Assembly (NCBI GenBank): GCA_028866595.1
Contig: JAGWHV010000040.1
Location: forward strand, 1 to 7,399
Direction of reading: 5' to 3'
Length of the DNA: 7,399 bases
From: Patescibacteria group bacterium
Lineage (GTDB): Bacteria > Patescibacteriota > Minisyncoccia > Phycocordibacterales > UBA6065
Positions within the stretch are counted from its first letter, which is position 1. The number at the start of each line of letters is the position of its first letter. Below are positions 1 to 5,438 of the stretch, piece after piece. Below the pieces are notes generated by a model, which saw only the letters and a program-made list of their open reading frames with translations, did not search any database and was not told the origin of the DNA. The position numbers were made by a program, and so were the translations under genes.

Positions 1-13
1 AATAAGTCAACTT

Positions 14-33
14 CCGCGGCCTAAAGGCCGCGG
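14..33 (-). repeat. Right-end hairpin of element A
   Basis: A perfect 8-bp stem (14-21 with 26-33) closed by a 4-nt loop (22-25). On the minus strand it follows GCAAG and is followed by GGAAGTTGAC-type sequence that ends at the presumed cleavage site. TnpA proteins of IS200/IS605 elements bind such subterminal hairpins as single-stranded DNA. The tnpA stop codon falls at 21-23, at the edge of this loop. Confidence 0.8.
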
Positions 34-452
34 CTTGCGCCTGGCTCCTGCTTCCATTGCTCTCTGATGTACTTTCGCATGGCGGTCTCTGCCGCTCGTC
101 CGACGGTCTCGATAAAGTATCCGTCGGCCCAGAGGGAGTCTCCCCAGAGGAATTCCTCGAGCTCGGGGAACTCTTTCCTGATCACTCGTGACGTGCCTCC
201 TTTGAGATACTGTATGGCTTTGGGAGTGTAGGTCCTCGGCGGGAGCTGGATGAGCATATGGACGTGATCAGTCTGGATCGACAATTCGTGTATGTACCAT
301 CGATTCACCTTGCAGCATTCGTAGAAGAGATGGGTGAGACGTCGGACGAGCTCCCTCCTGAGGACTTTCCTCCGATACTTGGGTACGAACACCAGGTGGT
401 AGAGGCACCGATGGATTGTGTGACCTCCCCGCCAGAATATCGGTTTTTGCAT
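21..452 (-). CDS. tnpA: IS200/IS605-family TnpA, Y1 HUH transposase (element A)
   Basis: This encodes a single-strand DNA transposase of about 143 residues, which cuts and rejoins element ends through a 5'-phosphotyrosine bond, normally as a dimer. With the ATG at 452 as residue 1, the HUH metal-binding pair is H63-V-H65 in the stretch TDHVHMLIQLPP. The likely catalytic tyrosine is Y128 in MRKYIREQW, just after the GYFIETVG motif. The N-terminal YHLVFVPKYRRKV is a typical opening strand of the Y1_Tnp fold. The length fits the usual 130-155 residues. An in-frame TTG at 470 would add six residues. I prefer the ATG, although the AAAGG directly abutting it is too close for a normal ribosome binding site. 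The last codons (GASRGL) are made by the right-end motif and hairpin. There is no terminator between rplB and this gene, so read-through from the ribosomal operon may transcribe it. Confidence 0.9.
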   Translation of the reverse strand: MQKPIFWRGGHTIHRCLYHLVFVPKYRRKVLRRELVRRLTHLFYECCKVNRWYIHELSIQTDHVHMLIQLPPRTYTPKAIQYLKGGTSRVIRKEFPELEEFLWGDSLWADGYFIETVGRAAETAMRKYIREQWKQEPGASRGL

Positions 453-493
453 CCTTTCATTGTATCGCAATGGAGGCAGGGATTTGGCTTTTC

Positions 494-514
494 CCCCGCG
501 CTAGAAGCGCGGGG
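494..514 (-). repeat. Left-end hairpin of element A
   Basis: A perfect 8-bp stem (494-501 with 507-514) around a 5-nt loop (502-506). On the minus strand it is preceded immediately by GCAAG, exactly as at the right end, although the stem sequences differ. It lies 17 nt inside the presumed left cleavage point after TTGAC (536-532). It is not followed by a T-run on the minus strand, so it should not act as a strong terminator for rplB. Confidence 0.75.
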
Positions 515-539
515 CTTGCGCCGGGGCGGGTGTCAAATA

Positions 540-1394
540 TTACTGCGCCGAGTTCCTGTCTTTGCCGACTTTGCGACGAGAGACGATGAAGACGTTCGAG
601 TACTTCTTCGGCGTGCGGGTCTTCTGGCCCTTGCCGGCTGGCTTGCCCCAGCGAGTCTTGAGCCTGCGGAGACCGCGGCCCTGGCGTCCTTCGCCGCCGC
701 CGTATGGGTGGTCGACAGGGTTCTGGGCGGTACCGCGGACAGTCGGACGGATACCGAGCCAGCGAGAGCGGCCGGCTTTGCCCGAATTCACGAGCCAGTG
801 CTCGTCGTTCGAGACCTGACCGACAGTAGCGAAGCATTCCTCGTGGATGCGACGGACTTCGGACGAAGGCATCTTGATCATCGTATAGCCGCCGTCGTTA
901 CCGATGACTTGGGCGAATATGCCCGCGGCGCGAGCGGCTTTGGCGCCGCCTTGAGGCTTGAGCTCGATATTGTAGATGAATGTGCCGACAGGGATCTTCT
1001 TCAAAGGCAGGGCGTTGCCCGGCTGGAGAGGAGCATTCACGCCGGCTACGATGGCTGCGCCTGGACGGACATCCTTTGGCAAGAGCATGTAGCGGCGCTC
1101 GCCGTCGCGGTAGGCGACGAGGCCGATGAAGCCCGACCGGTTCGGATCGTACTCGACTGATTTAACTGTCGCTGGTATGTCGCGTTTGTCATACATGAAA
1201 GAGATATCGCGATAGAGGCGCTTGTGTCCGCCGCCCTTGTGGCGGACGGTGATGCGGCCCTGGCTATTCCTGCCGACGTCGCGCTTCCTGCCATACGTCA
1301 AAGCTTTGACGGGGTTTTTGGCGGTGATGTATTCCTTGAAGTCGACGGTCTGCATCTGGCGACGACCTGGAGATGTTGGGCGATAGGATTTCAT
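540..1394 (-). CDS. rplB: 50S ribosomal protein L2
   Basis: A primary 23S rRNA-binding protein of the large subunit, needed for subunit association and for organising the peptidyl transferase centre. The 284-residue product aligns along its length with bacterial L2 (273 in E. coli). It has the N-terminal PTSPGRR, GRITVRHKGGGHKR (about 47-59), EYDPNRS (81-87), DGERRYMLLPK (97-107), and the signature RGTAQNPVDHPYGGGEGR (220-237). The conserved His229 is present in VDH. The usual second His of HPHGGG is Tyr231 here. The C-terminus is basic and slightly long. The gene starts 17 nt after rplW, with no Shine-Dalgarno sequence (AATTATCAACACC before ATG). It is the last ribosomal gene seen. rpsS normally follows, but element A lies there instead. 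Confidence 0.98.
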   Translation of the reverse strand: MKSYRPTSPGRRQMQTVDFKEYITAKNPVKALTYGRKRDVGRNSQGRITVRHKGGGHKRLYRDISFMYDKRDIPATVKSVEYDPNRSGFIGLVAYRDGERRYMLLPKDVRPGAAIVAGVNAPLQPGNALPLKKIPVGTFIYNIELKPQGGAKAARAAGIFAQVIGNDGGYTMIKMPSSEVRRIHEECFATVGQVSNDEHWLVNSGKAGRSRWLGIRPTVRGTAQNPVDHPYGGGEGRQGRGLRRLKTRWGKPAGKGQKTRTPKKYSNVFIVSRRKVGKDRNSAQ

Positions 1395-1411
1395 GGTGTT
1401 GATAATTAAGT

Positions 1412-1888
1412 TTATATGAATTCGATCGTGTCGCCTTTCTTGAGATTGACATAGGCTTTCTTGCCGGCGCTCGTCGAGCCGGTCTTTCCGCGGACGACCA
1501 TGGATTTTGCTTTGACGGGCAGGACGGAGACTTTGACTGGCGTCACTTTATAAGAAGCGACGATAGCGGCTGTGATCTCCCGAGTATTTGCGTCTTTCCT
1601 CACATCGAACGTGTATATGCCTTTCTCCGAGAGAAGGCCGGCCTTTTCGGTCACGCGCGGACGGATGATCACTGAATTTTTGGCAAAGACCACGCCCGCG
1701 GCGGCTGCGGCGCGCTTCTCCGCTTTATCAACGGCACCTGTTTTCGTCACCTTCGCCGATGACCCAGTCTTGAGGACTTTCTTGGTGTCGACTACTTTCT
1801 GTGACGATTTTGCGAGGGCAGTCTTCGTCGCTTCGGCCTTTTCCGCCGACGAGTCATTTATCTTAGGTTTTTTTCCAAAAAGCGACAT
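1412..1888 (-). CDS. rplW: 50S ribosomal protein L23 with long Lys/Ala-rich N-terminal extension
   Basis: L23 sits at the exit of the peptide tunnel and is the docking site for trigger factor and signal recognition particle. The canonical fold occupies about residues 72-158 (SVIIRPRVTEKAGLL, then YTFDVRKDANTREI and PVKAKSMVVRGKTG). The protein is 158 residues against about 95-100 usually. The first 70 residues form a low-complexity basic tail rich in Lys, Ala, Ser and Thr, beginning MSLFGKKPKINDSS. The ATG lies 4 nt after the rplD stop, preceded by CTCTAATACC with no Shine-Dalgarno. No internal ATG precedes the core, and the frame is open throughout, so the extension looks genuinely coding. 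Its role is unknown. Confidence 0.96.
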   Translation of the reverse strand: MSLFGKKPKINDSSAEKAEATKTALAKSSQKVVDTKKVLKTGSSAKVTKTGAVDKAEKRAAAAAGVVFAKNSVIIRPRVTEKAGLLSEKGIYTFDVRKDANTREITAAIVASYKVTPVKVSVLPVKAKSMVVRGKTGSTSAGKKAYVNLKKGDTIEFI

Positions 1889-1892
1889 GGTA

Positions 1893-2552
1893 TTAGAGCT
1901 TAGCTTCGATAAGTTTGACGGACTCGGCCGGATTCTCGATGACGACGAATGTGTGCTTCAAGAGATCGAGCATGTTGATGTTACGAACTTCGTCGACCGC
2001 CACAGAGCCGATATTGCGAAAGCTCTTCTCTACGTTCGCGTCTTTTTTGGCAAGGGCGAAGAAAGCTGCATTCTTGCGCTTGGTAGCGAGCCTTTCGAAA
2101 CCCTTGGCCTTGGCGAGATTCGACAGAGCGGCCTTGGCCTCAGCGGTCTTCGGTGCGGCGATGGAGAGCGAGTCGACGAACAAAATCTCGCCGTCTTTGT
2201 ATTTCTTTGAAAGCACGGTGAGGAGTGCCTTGGCCTTCATCGTCTTGTTGACCTTACGGTCGTAATTTTTGTCGTTCCTCGGACCGTGGGCGATACCGCC
2301 GCCGACCCAGATCGGGGAACGGGTCGAGCCGTGACGAGCGCGGCCGGTGCCTTTTTGGCGCCATGGCTTTTTGCCGCCGCCGCGGACTTCGCCGCGCGTC
2401 TTGGTATGAGCGATCGGCTGACGAGCCGAGGACATCATCGAATGCATGACCTGATGAACGAGATCAGCATTCCACGGCAGACCAAAAGCCTTTTCCGAGA
2501 GCTTTATCGTGCCCGCCGATTTGCCTTCCTTGTTGTATATGATTGCTTCCAT
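1893..2552 (-). CDS. rplD: 50S ribosomal protein L4
   Basis: L4 is an early-assembling 23S rRNA-binding protein whose long loop lines the peptide exit tunnel. In many bacteria it also represses the S10 operon. The 219-residue product is a little longer than E. coli L4 (201). The tunnel loop is clear at about 44-86: ARQPIAHTKTRGEVRGGG, then KKPWRQKGTGRARHGSTRSP and IWVGGG. The C-terminal globular part (about 115-219) ends with NMLDLLKHTFVVIE and a short charged tail. The gene begins 15 nt after the rplC stop (CCTAACTGAACTAAC before ATG), with no Shine-Dalgarno. The tight spacing to rplC and rplW indicates one transcript. Confidence 0.97.
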   Translation of the reverse strand: MEAIIYNKEGKSAGTIKLSEKAFGLPWNADLVHQVMHSMMSSARQPIAHTKTRGEVRGGGKKPWRQKGTGRARHGSTRSPIWVGGGIAHGPRNDKNYDRKVNKTMKAKALLTVLSKKYKDGEILFVDSLSIAAPKTAEAKAALSNLAKAKGFERLATKRKNAAFFALAKKDANVEKSFRNIGSVAVDEVRNINMLDLLKHTFVVIENPAESVKLIEAKL

Positions 2553-2567
2553 GTTAGTTCAGTTAGG

Positions 2568-3197
2568 TTAGGCGACGATAGATACGAGAACCCCCTTTCG
2601 ACCAGGAAGAGAGCCGTGAATGACGATCTCATTCGTCTCCGGACGAACCTGGAGGACTTTGAGATTCTTGACGGTGACCATATCGCCACCCATGCGGCCG
2701 GCCATGCGCTTGCCTTTCGGCACGCGGCCGGAGCCCTGACGACCCGGGCCGTTGATAGAGCCTGGCTCGCGCTCAGAGTGCTTCTGCCCGTGGGTGCGGG
2801 AACCGCCTTTGAAGTGATGGCGTTTGACGCCGCCTTGAAAACCCTTGCCTTTCGACTCGGATCGGACCGTGACGTTATCGCCGGTAGCGAACGTCGAAAG
2901 GTCGATCTTGTCTCCTACTTTGAATTTGGCTGCCTCTTCGGCGGAGACGCAGAATTCGCCGACGTAGCGGAAGTTAGCGCCCGCTTTTTTGAAGTGGCCG
3001 ACGAGCGCTTTGCCGAGGCGTGATTCTTTCTGATCGCCGAGACCGACCTGGAGAGCGGTATAGCCATCGGTGTCCACTGTCTTCACCTGGGTGACGACGA
3101 CGGGGCCAGCTGAAAGTACCGTCGCTGGGTAGGCGCGGCCATCGGCGTCGAATACCTGGGTCATGCCCTTTTTCGTACCAAGTATGAATTTCTTCAT
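2568..3197 (-). CDS. rplC: 50S ribosomal protein L3
   Basis: L3 binds the 3' domain of 23S rRNA, and its central extension reaches the peptidyl transferase centre. The start is the ATG at 3197 (MKKFILGTKKGMTQVFD). It gives 209 residues, equal to E. coli L3, and matches the family N-terminus. The open frame upstream to a GTG at 3296 crosses the leader and promoter and is not used. The core loop is visible as GKGFQGGVKRHHFKGG (about 117-132), THGQKHSEREPGSIN and RVPKGKRMAGRMGGD. The tip between PGSI and RVPKGK is about two residues longer than in E. coli. The gene is first in a four-gene unit with its own predicted promoter. No Shine-Dalgarno precedes it (AAATCCGCGAACTC). Confidence 0.98.
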   Translation of the reverse strand: MKKFILGTKKGMTQVFDADGRAYPATVLSAGPVVVTQVKTVDTDGYTALQVGLGDQKESRLGKALVGHFKKAGANFRYVGEFCVSAEEAAKFKVGDKIDLSTFATGDNVTVRSESKGKGFQGGVKRHHFKGGSRTHGQKHSEREPGSINGPGRQGSGRVPKGKRMAGRMGGDMVTVKNLKVLQVRPETNEIVIHGSLPGRKGVLVSIVA

Positions 3198-3221
3198 GAG
3201 TTCGCGGATTTTGCGCGAGCG

Positions 3222-3238
3222 CGGAGCGGGAGGCTCCG
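3222..3238 (-). promoter_or_regulatory. Stem-loop in the rplC leader
   Basis: A perfect 6-bp stem (3222-3227 with 3233-3238) with a 5-nt loop, 25 nt upstream of the rplC start codon. It lies in the predicted leader after the U-rich hairpin at 3259-3284. It could influence ribosome access or bind a regulatory ribosomal protein. The structure is seen, but its role is only inferred. Confidence 0.4.
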
Positions 3239-3258
3239 TAGGCTCTCGATTACTTGTT

Positions 3259-3284
3259 AAAACTAAAAAGAAGCTACTGCTTCT
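3259..3284 (-). promoter_or_regulatory. Terminator-like hairpin (possible attenuator) in the rplC leader
   Basis: On the minus strand a 6-bp stem AGAAGC/GCTTCT (3269-3284, loop 3275-3278) is followed by a U-rich tract interrupted by AG (3259-3268). It lies between the predicted rplC promoter and the start codon, so it resembles an attenuator. In E. coli the S10 operon leader also ends in a hairpin at which L4 causes termination. The stem here is short, so it would be a weak terminator by itself. L4-type control is an analogy. Confidence 0.4.
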
Positions 3285-3296
3285 CTCGTGCGGCAC

Positions 3297-3325
3297 ATAC
3301 TACAGCACTCGGCAAAATATTGCAA
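3297..3325 (-). promoter_or_regulatory. Predicted promoter for rplC-rplD-rplW-rplB
   Basis: On the minus strand TTGCAA (3325-3320) and TAGTAT (3302-3297) are separated by 17 nt and match the sigma-70 consensus at 4 of 6 positions each. The start would be near 3290, giving a leader of about 93 nt. A promoter is expected here because two intrinsic terminators (3803-3834 and 3343-3370) separate rplC from rpsJ. Confidence 0.45.
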
Positions 3326-3342
3326 ATCCGCGCGATCAAAAG

Positions 3343-3370
3343 AAAAAACGCGCTTCTCAAGGCGCGCTTT
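3343..3370 (-). terminator. Intrinsic terminator of the zinc-ribbon gene
   Basis: On the minus strand a GC-rich stem (CGCGC with GCGCG, extendable through a G-U and three A-U pairs) is followed by six U residues (3348-3343). It overlaps the stop codon of the zinc-ribbon gene. It ends that transcript about 18 nt upstream of the predicted rplC -35 box. Confidence 0.75.
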
Positions 3371-3737
3371 CGAGAGGTATCCGAGGAATCTCGGTGATCT
3401 TTTCCTTCGAATATCTGTCGGCCCACGGCGAAGGCCTGCGGCGTCCGAATGGGATGATCGACCTGTCGTACGTCCGGAGACGGAACGCGTGACAGCCGCA
3501 GAGGGGACAATCGAGGTGCTCTCCTATCGGAGCCTCGCGGATCGGTTTGACGCGTCTGCCGCAGCGCGGGCACGGGACATAGTCTTTCCACGCACGCTCG
3601 AAGGAATCTTGCCTGAGTCGATCGAAAGCGTCCGAGAGAGCCCAGCAGATGCCTCGAAGGGACATCAGTCCGAAGAACACGAGAGCCGCTATACCGCCGA
3701 GGATGCCGGGCGCGACGTTCAAAAGGAATGTTCTCAT
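3357..3737 (-). CDS. Predicted membrane-anchored zinc-ribbon protein, function unknown
   Basis: I do not recognise a named family. The 126-residue product has one N-terminal hydrophobic segment (about 4-27, FLLNVAPGILGGIAALVFFG), then a charged linker. Next comes a zinc ribbon with two CxxC knuckles, C56-P-R-C59-G and C77-P-L-C80-G, plus nearby C82 and H83. The Arg-rich tail (about 86-126) resembles zinc-ribbon proteins that bind nucleic acid or protein. Charge distribution suggests the ribbon faces the cytoplasm. The start is the ATG at 3737, directly before the hydrophobic segment. An in-frame TTG at 3797 would add a less plausible tail that reaches the rpsJ terminator. The gene lies between rpsJ and rplC, on the same strand, between two intrinsic terminators. 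It overlaps its own terminator. Two spaced CxxC pairs after a transmembrane segment are unlikely by chance, so I take it as real. Confidence 0.75.
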   Translation of the reverse strand: MRTFLLNVAPGILGGIAALVFFGLMSLRGICWALSDAFDRLRQDSFERAWKDYVPCPRCGRRVKPIREAPIGEHLDCPLCGCHAFRLRTYDRSIIPFGRRRPSPWADRYSKEKITEIPRIPLESAP

Positions 3738-3753
3738 GCGAATCTGGAGACAA

Positions 3754-3780
3754 TGTATATCCGCCGCCGGAAATTGTCGA
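3754..3780 (-). promoter_or_regulatory. Weak candidate promoter for the zinc-ribbon gene
   Basis: On the minus strand TCGACA (3780-3775) and TATACA (3759-3754) are 15 nt apart, a short spacer. The site lies between the rpsJ terminator and the ATG at 3737, where a promoter would be needed unless transcription reads through from tuf-rpsJ. This is a weak match only. Confidence 0.25.
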
Positions 3781-3802
3781 GGGCGCGGCACTGACAAGCA
3801 TG

Positions 3803-3834
3803 AAAAAATCGCCCGTCATGTCGGGCGATTTTTT
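3803..3834 (-). terminator. Symmetric intrinsic terminator after rpsJ
   Basis: A near-perfect palindrome: a CGCCCG/CGGGCG core stem (3810-3815 with 3822-3827), a 6-nt loop, and flanking runs of six A and six T that extend the pairing. It begins 15 nt past the rpsJ stop codon and would terminate transcription on either strand. It ends the tuf-rpsJ unit. Confidence 0.9.
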
Positions 3835-3849
3835 CTTTGACGGCTTGCT

Positions 3850-4227
3850 TTATATCATCTTGACGTCGATGTTCACGCCTGATGGCAGAGACATGTTGGT
3901 CAGAGCTTCGATGATCTTTGCATTGGGATTCAGAATATCGATGAGGCGCTTGTGCACTCGCATCTCGAACTGTTCTCGCGCATTCTTGTATACGAACGAC
4001 GAGCGGTTCACCGTATATTTCTTTATCTCCGTAGGCAGAGGCACCGGACCGAGGACTTCCACGTCATAGCGAAGGGCGGTGTCGATGATCTGCTTGACCG
4101 AAGCGTCGAGGATCTTGTTCTCGTACGCGCGGACGCGGATCCTCAAACGAGGAGCGGCGTCCGCCGTCTTGACCGCCTTGGTTGGCGATTTCTTTGGGGT
4201 CGATGCTTTTTTAGGAGCGGTAGGCAT
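3850..4227 (-). CDS. rpsJ: 30S ribosomal protein S10 (NusE) with N-terminal extension
   Basis: S10 is a 30S head protein and, as NusE, a partner of NusB and NusG in transcription antitermination. The canonical fold covers about residues 27-125, with RLRIRVRAYENKILDASVKQ, GPVPLPTEIKKYTV (60-73) and REQFEMRVHKRLIDIL. The product is 125 residues against about 102-105 normally. The extra 26 N-terminal residues are Lys/Pro/Ala/Thr-rich (MPTAPKKASTPKKSP). The ATG lies 3 nt after the tuf stop (TAA CCC ATG) with no Shine-Dalgarno, which suggests translational coupling to tuf. A strong terminator follows at once, so S10 is not co-transcribed with L3, unlike the standard S10 operon. Confidence 0.97.
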   Translation of the reverse strand: MPTAPKKASTPKKSPTKAVKTADAAPRLRIRVRAYENKILDASVKQIIDTALRYDVEVLGPVPLPTEIKKYTVNRSSFVYKNAREQFEMRVHKRLIDILNPNAKIIEALTNMSLPSGVNIDVKMI

Positions 4228-4230
4228 GGG

Positions 4231-5424
4231 TTATTTAACGATCTTCGTGACAACGCCGGCGCCAACGGTCTTGCCGCCTTCGCGGATGGCGAAGCGCTGT
4301 TGAGCCTCGAGAGCGATCGGTGCGAGGAGCTTGACCGCGAAGGTCACGGTGTCGCCTGGCATCACCATCTCTACGCCCGGCTTGAGGGTCACCTCGCCGG
4401 TGACGTCAGTGGTACGGACATAGAACTGAGGCTTATAGCCGTTGAAGAACGGCGTGTGACGGCCGCCTTCCTCCTTTTTAAGGATGAGGACTTCTGCCTC
4501 GAACTCGGTGTGAGGGGTGACGGAGCCTGGCTTAGCGAGCACCTGGCCGCGGTGAACATCGTCTTTGGCGACGCCGCGGAGGAGCACGCCGGCGTTATCG
4601 CCCGCCATGCCCGACTGGAGCTGCTTGTTGAACATTTCGATACCGGTGATGACCGATTTCGAGGTAGGTTTGATGCCGACGATCTCTACTTCGTCGCCGA
4701 CTTTGACCTGACCGCGCTCGATACGGCCTGTGACCACGGTGCCGCGGCCTTCGATCGAGAAAATGTCCTCGATGGGCATGAGAAACGGCTTGTCGGTCGC
4801 GCGCTCTGGCATAGGGATATAGGTATCGAGAGTGGACATGAGCTCTTTGATCTTCTTGGCCCACTCGTCATTGTTGTCCTTGGCTTCGAGCGCTTTGAGG
4901 GCCGAGCCGCGGATAACAGGCGTGTTGGCACCGTCATAACCGTATTTCGTGAGAAGATCGCGGACTTCGCCTTCAACGAGGTCGATGAGGTCTTTGTCCT
5001 CGACGGCATCGCACTTGTTAAGGAAGACGATGATTCGAGGCACGCCTACCTGCTTGGCGAGGAGGATGTGCTCGCGAGTTTGAGGCATCGGGCCATCAAT
5101 GGCCGATACCACGAGGATAGCGCCGTCCATTTGGGCGGCGCCCGTGATCATGTTCTTGATATAGTCGGCATGCCCTGGAGCGTCGATGTGCGCGTAGTGG
5201 CGCGTGTCAGACTCGTACTCGACGTGAGCGAGCGAGATCGTGACGATCTTCGAAGCGTCGCGGACGGTGCCGCCTTTCGCGATGTCGGCATACGCCTTGT
5301 TCTGGGCGAGACCGTCGCGAGCCTGGACCGCGAGGATCGCGGTCGTGAGCGTCGTCTTGCCGTGGTCGACGTGGCCGATGGTGCCCACGTTGACATGCGG
5401 CTTGGTTCGTGTGAATTCTGCCAT
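4231..5424 (-). CDS. tuf: Translation elongation factor Tu
   Basis: This GTPase delivers aminoacyl-tRNA to the ribosomal A site. The 397-residue product is full length. G domain motifs are GHVDHGKT (17-24), DAPGH (81-85, including catalytic His85), NKCD (136-139) and SAL (174-176). Domain 2 (about 210-300) contains GRGTVVTGRIERG. Domain 3 ends with RFAIREGGKTVGAGVV. Switch I is unusual: residues 46-63 read ADIAKGGTVRDASKIVTI, so the almost universal RGITI is KIVTI. The Mg-binding Thr62 is kept but the Arg-Gly pair is lost. The gene heads a two-gene unit with rpsJ and is preceded by a strong promoter and a long structured leader. A purine-rich AAGAAG about 11 nt upstream of the start is at most a weak ribosome binding site. 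fusA, rpsG and rpsL, commonly upstream of tuf, are absent here. Confidence 0.98.
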   Translation of the reverse strand: MAEFTRTKPHVNVGTIGHVDHGKTTLTTAILAVQARDGLAQNKAYADIAKGGTVRDASKIVTISLAHVEYESDTRHYAHIDAPGHADYIKNMITGAAQMDGAILVVSAIDGPMPQTREHILLAKQVGVPRIIVFLNKCDAVEDKDLIDLVEGEVRDLLTKYGYDGANTPVIRGSALKALEAKDNNDEWAKKIKELMSTLDTYIPMPERATDKPFLMPIEDIFSIEGRGTVVTGRIERGQVKVGDEVEIVGIKPTSKSVITGIEMFNKQLQSGMAGDNAGVLLRGVAKDDVHRGQVLAKPGSVTPHTEFEAEVLILKKEEGGRHTPFFNGYKPQFYVRTTDVTGEVTLKPGVEMVMPGDTVTFAVKLLAPIALEAQQRFAIREGGKTVGAGVVTKIVK

Positions 5425-5438
5425 AGCGTTTTCTTCTT

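Larger units (their letters stand above)
6..531 (-). mobile_element. IS200-type single-strand insertion sequence (element A), apparently complete
   Basis: A compact element of about 526 bp with a single Y1 transposase gene and no tnpB, the layout of IS200 members of the IS200/IS605 family. Reading the minus strand, the left end begins right after TTGAC (536-532) and the right end closes with TTGAC (10-6). Each end carries an 8-bp perfect hairpin (494-514 left, 14-33 right). Each hairpin is preceded directly by the same decamer, GGCGCAAGCC, whose last two bases start the stem. There are no terminal inverted repeats and no target duplication, as expected for the family. The left flank is TAT after the rplB stop codon, so the element sits 3 nt plus the TTGAC target beyond rplB. 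The exact ends are inferred from the two TTGAC copies and the family mechanism. Confidence 0.8.

Noticed and set aside
258..1160. 300-codon open frame on the plus strand, across element A and rplB
   Set aside because: It runs antisense through two certain genes and across the element A left end. It has no recognisable domain.
2286..3023. 245-codon open frame on the plus strand, opposite rplD and rplC
   Set aside because: It is a shadow of L4/L3 codon bias, with no motif and no plausible start region.
3198..3296. Upstream extension of rplC to a GTG at 3296
   Set aside because: The family N-terminus MKKFILGTKKGMTQVF begins at 3197. The upstream part is leader with hairpins.
3274..3819. 181-codon minus-strand frame overlapping the zinc-ribbon gene
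   Set aside because: It would run through the rpsJ terminator and the rplC promoter. The alternative frame has the transmembrane segment and CxxC pairs.
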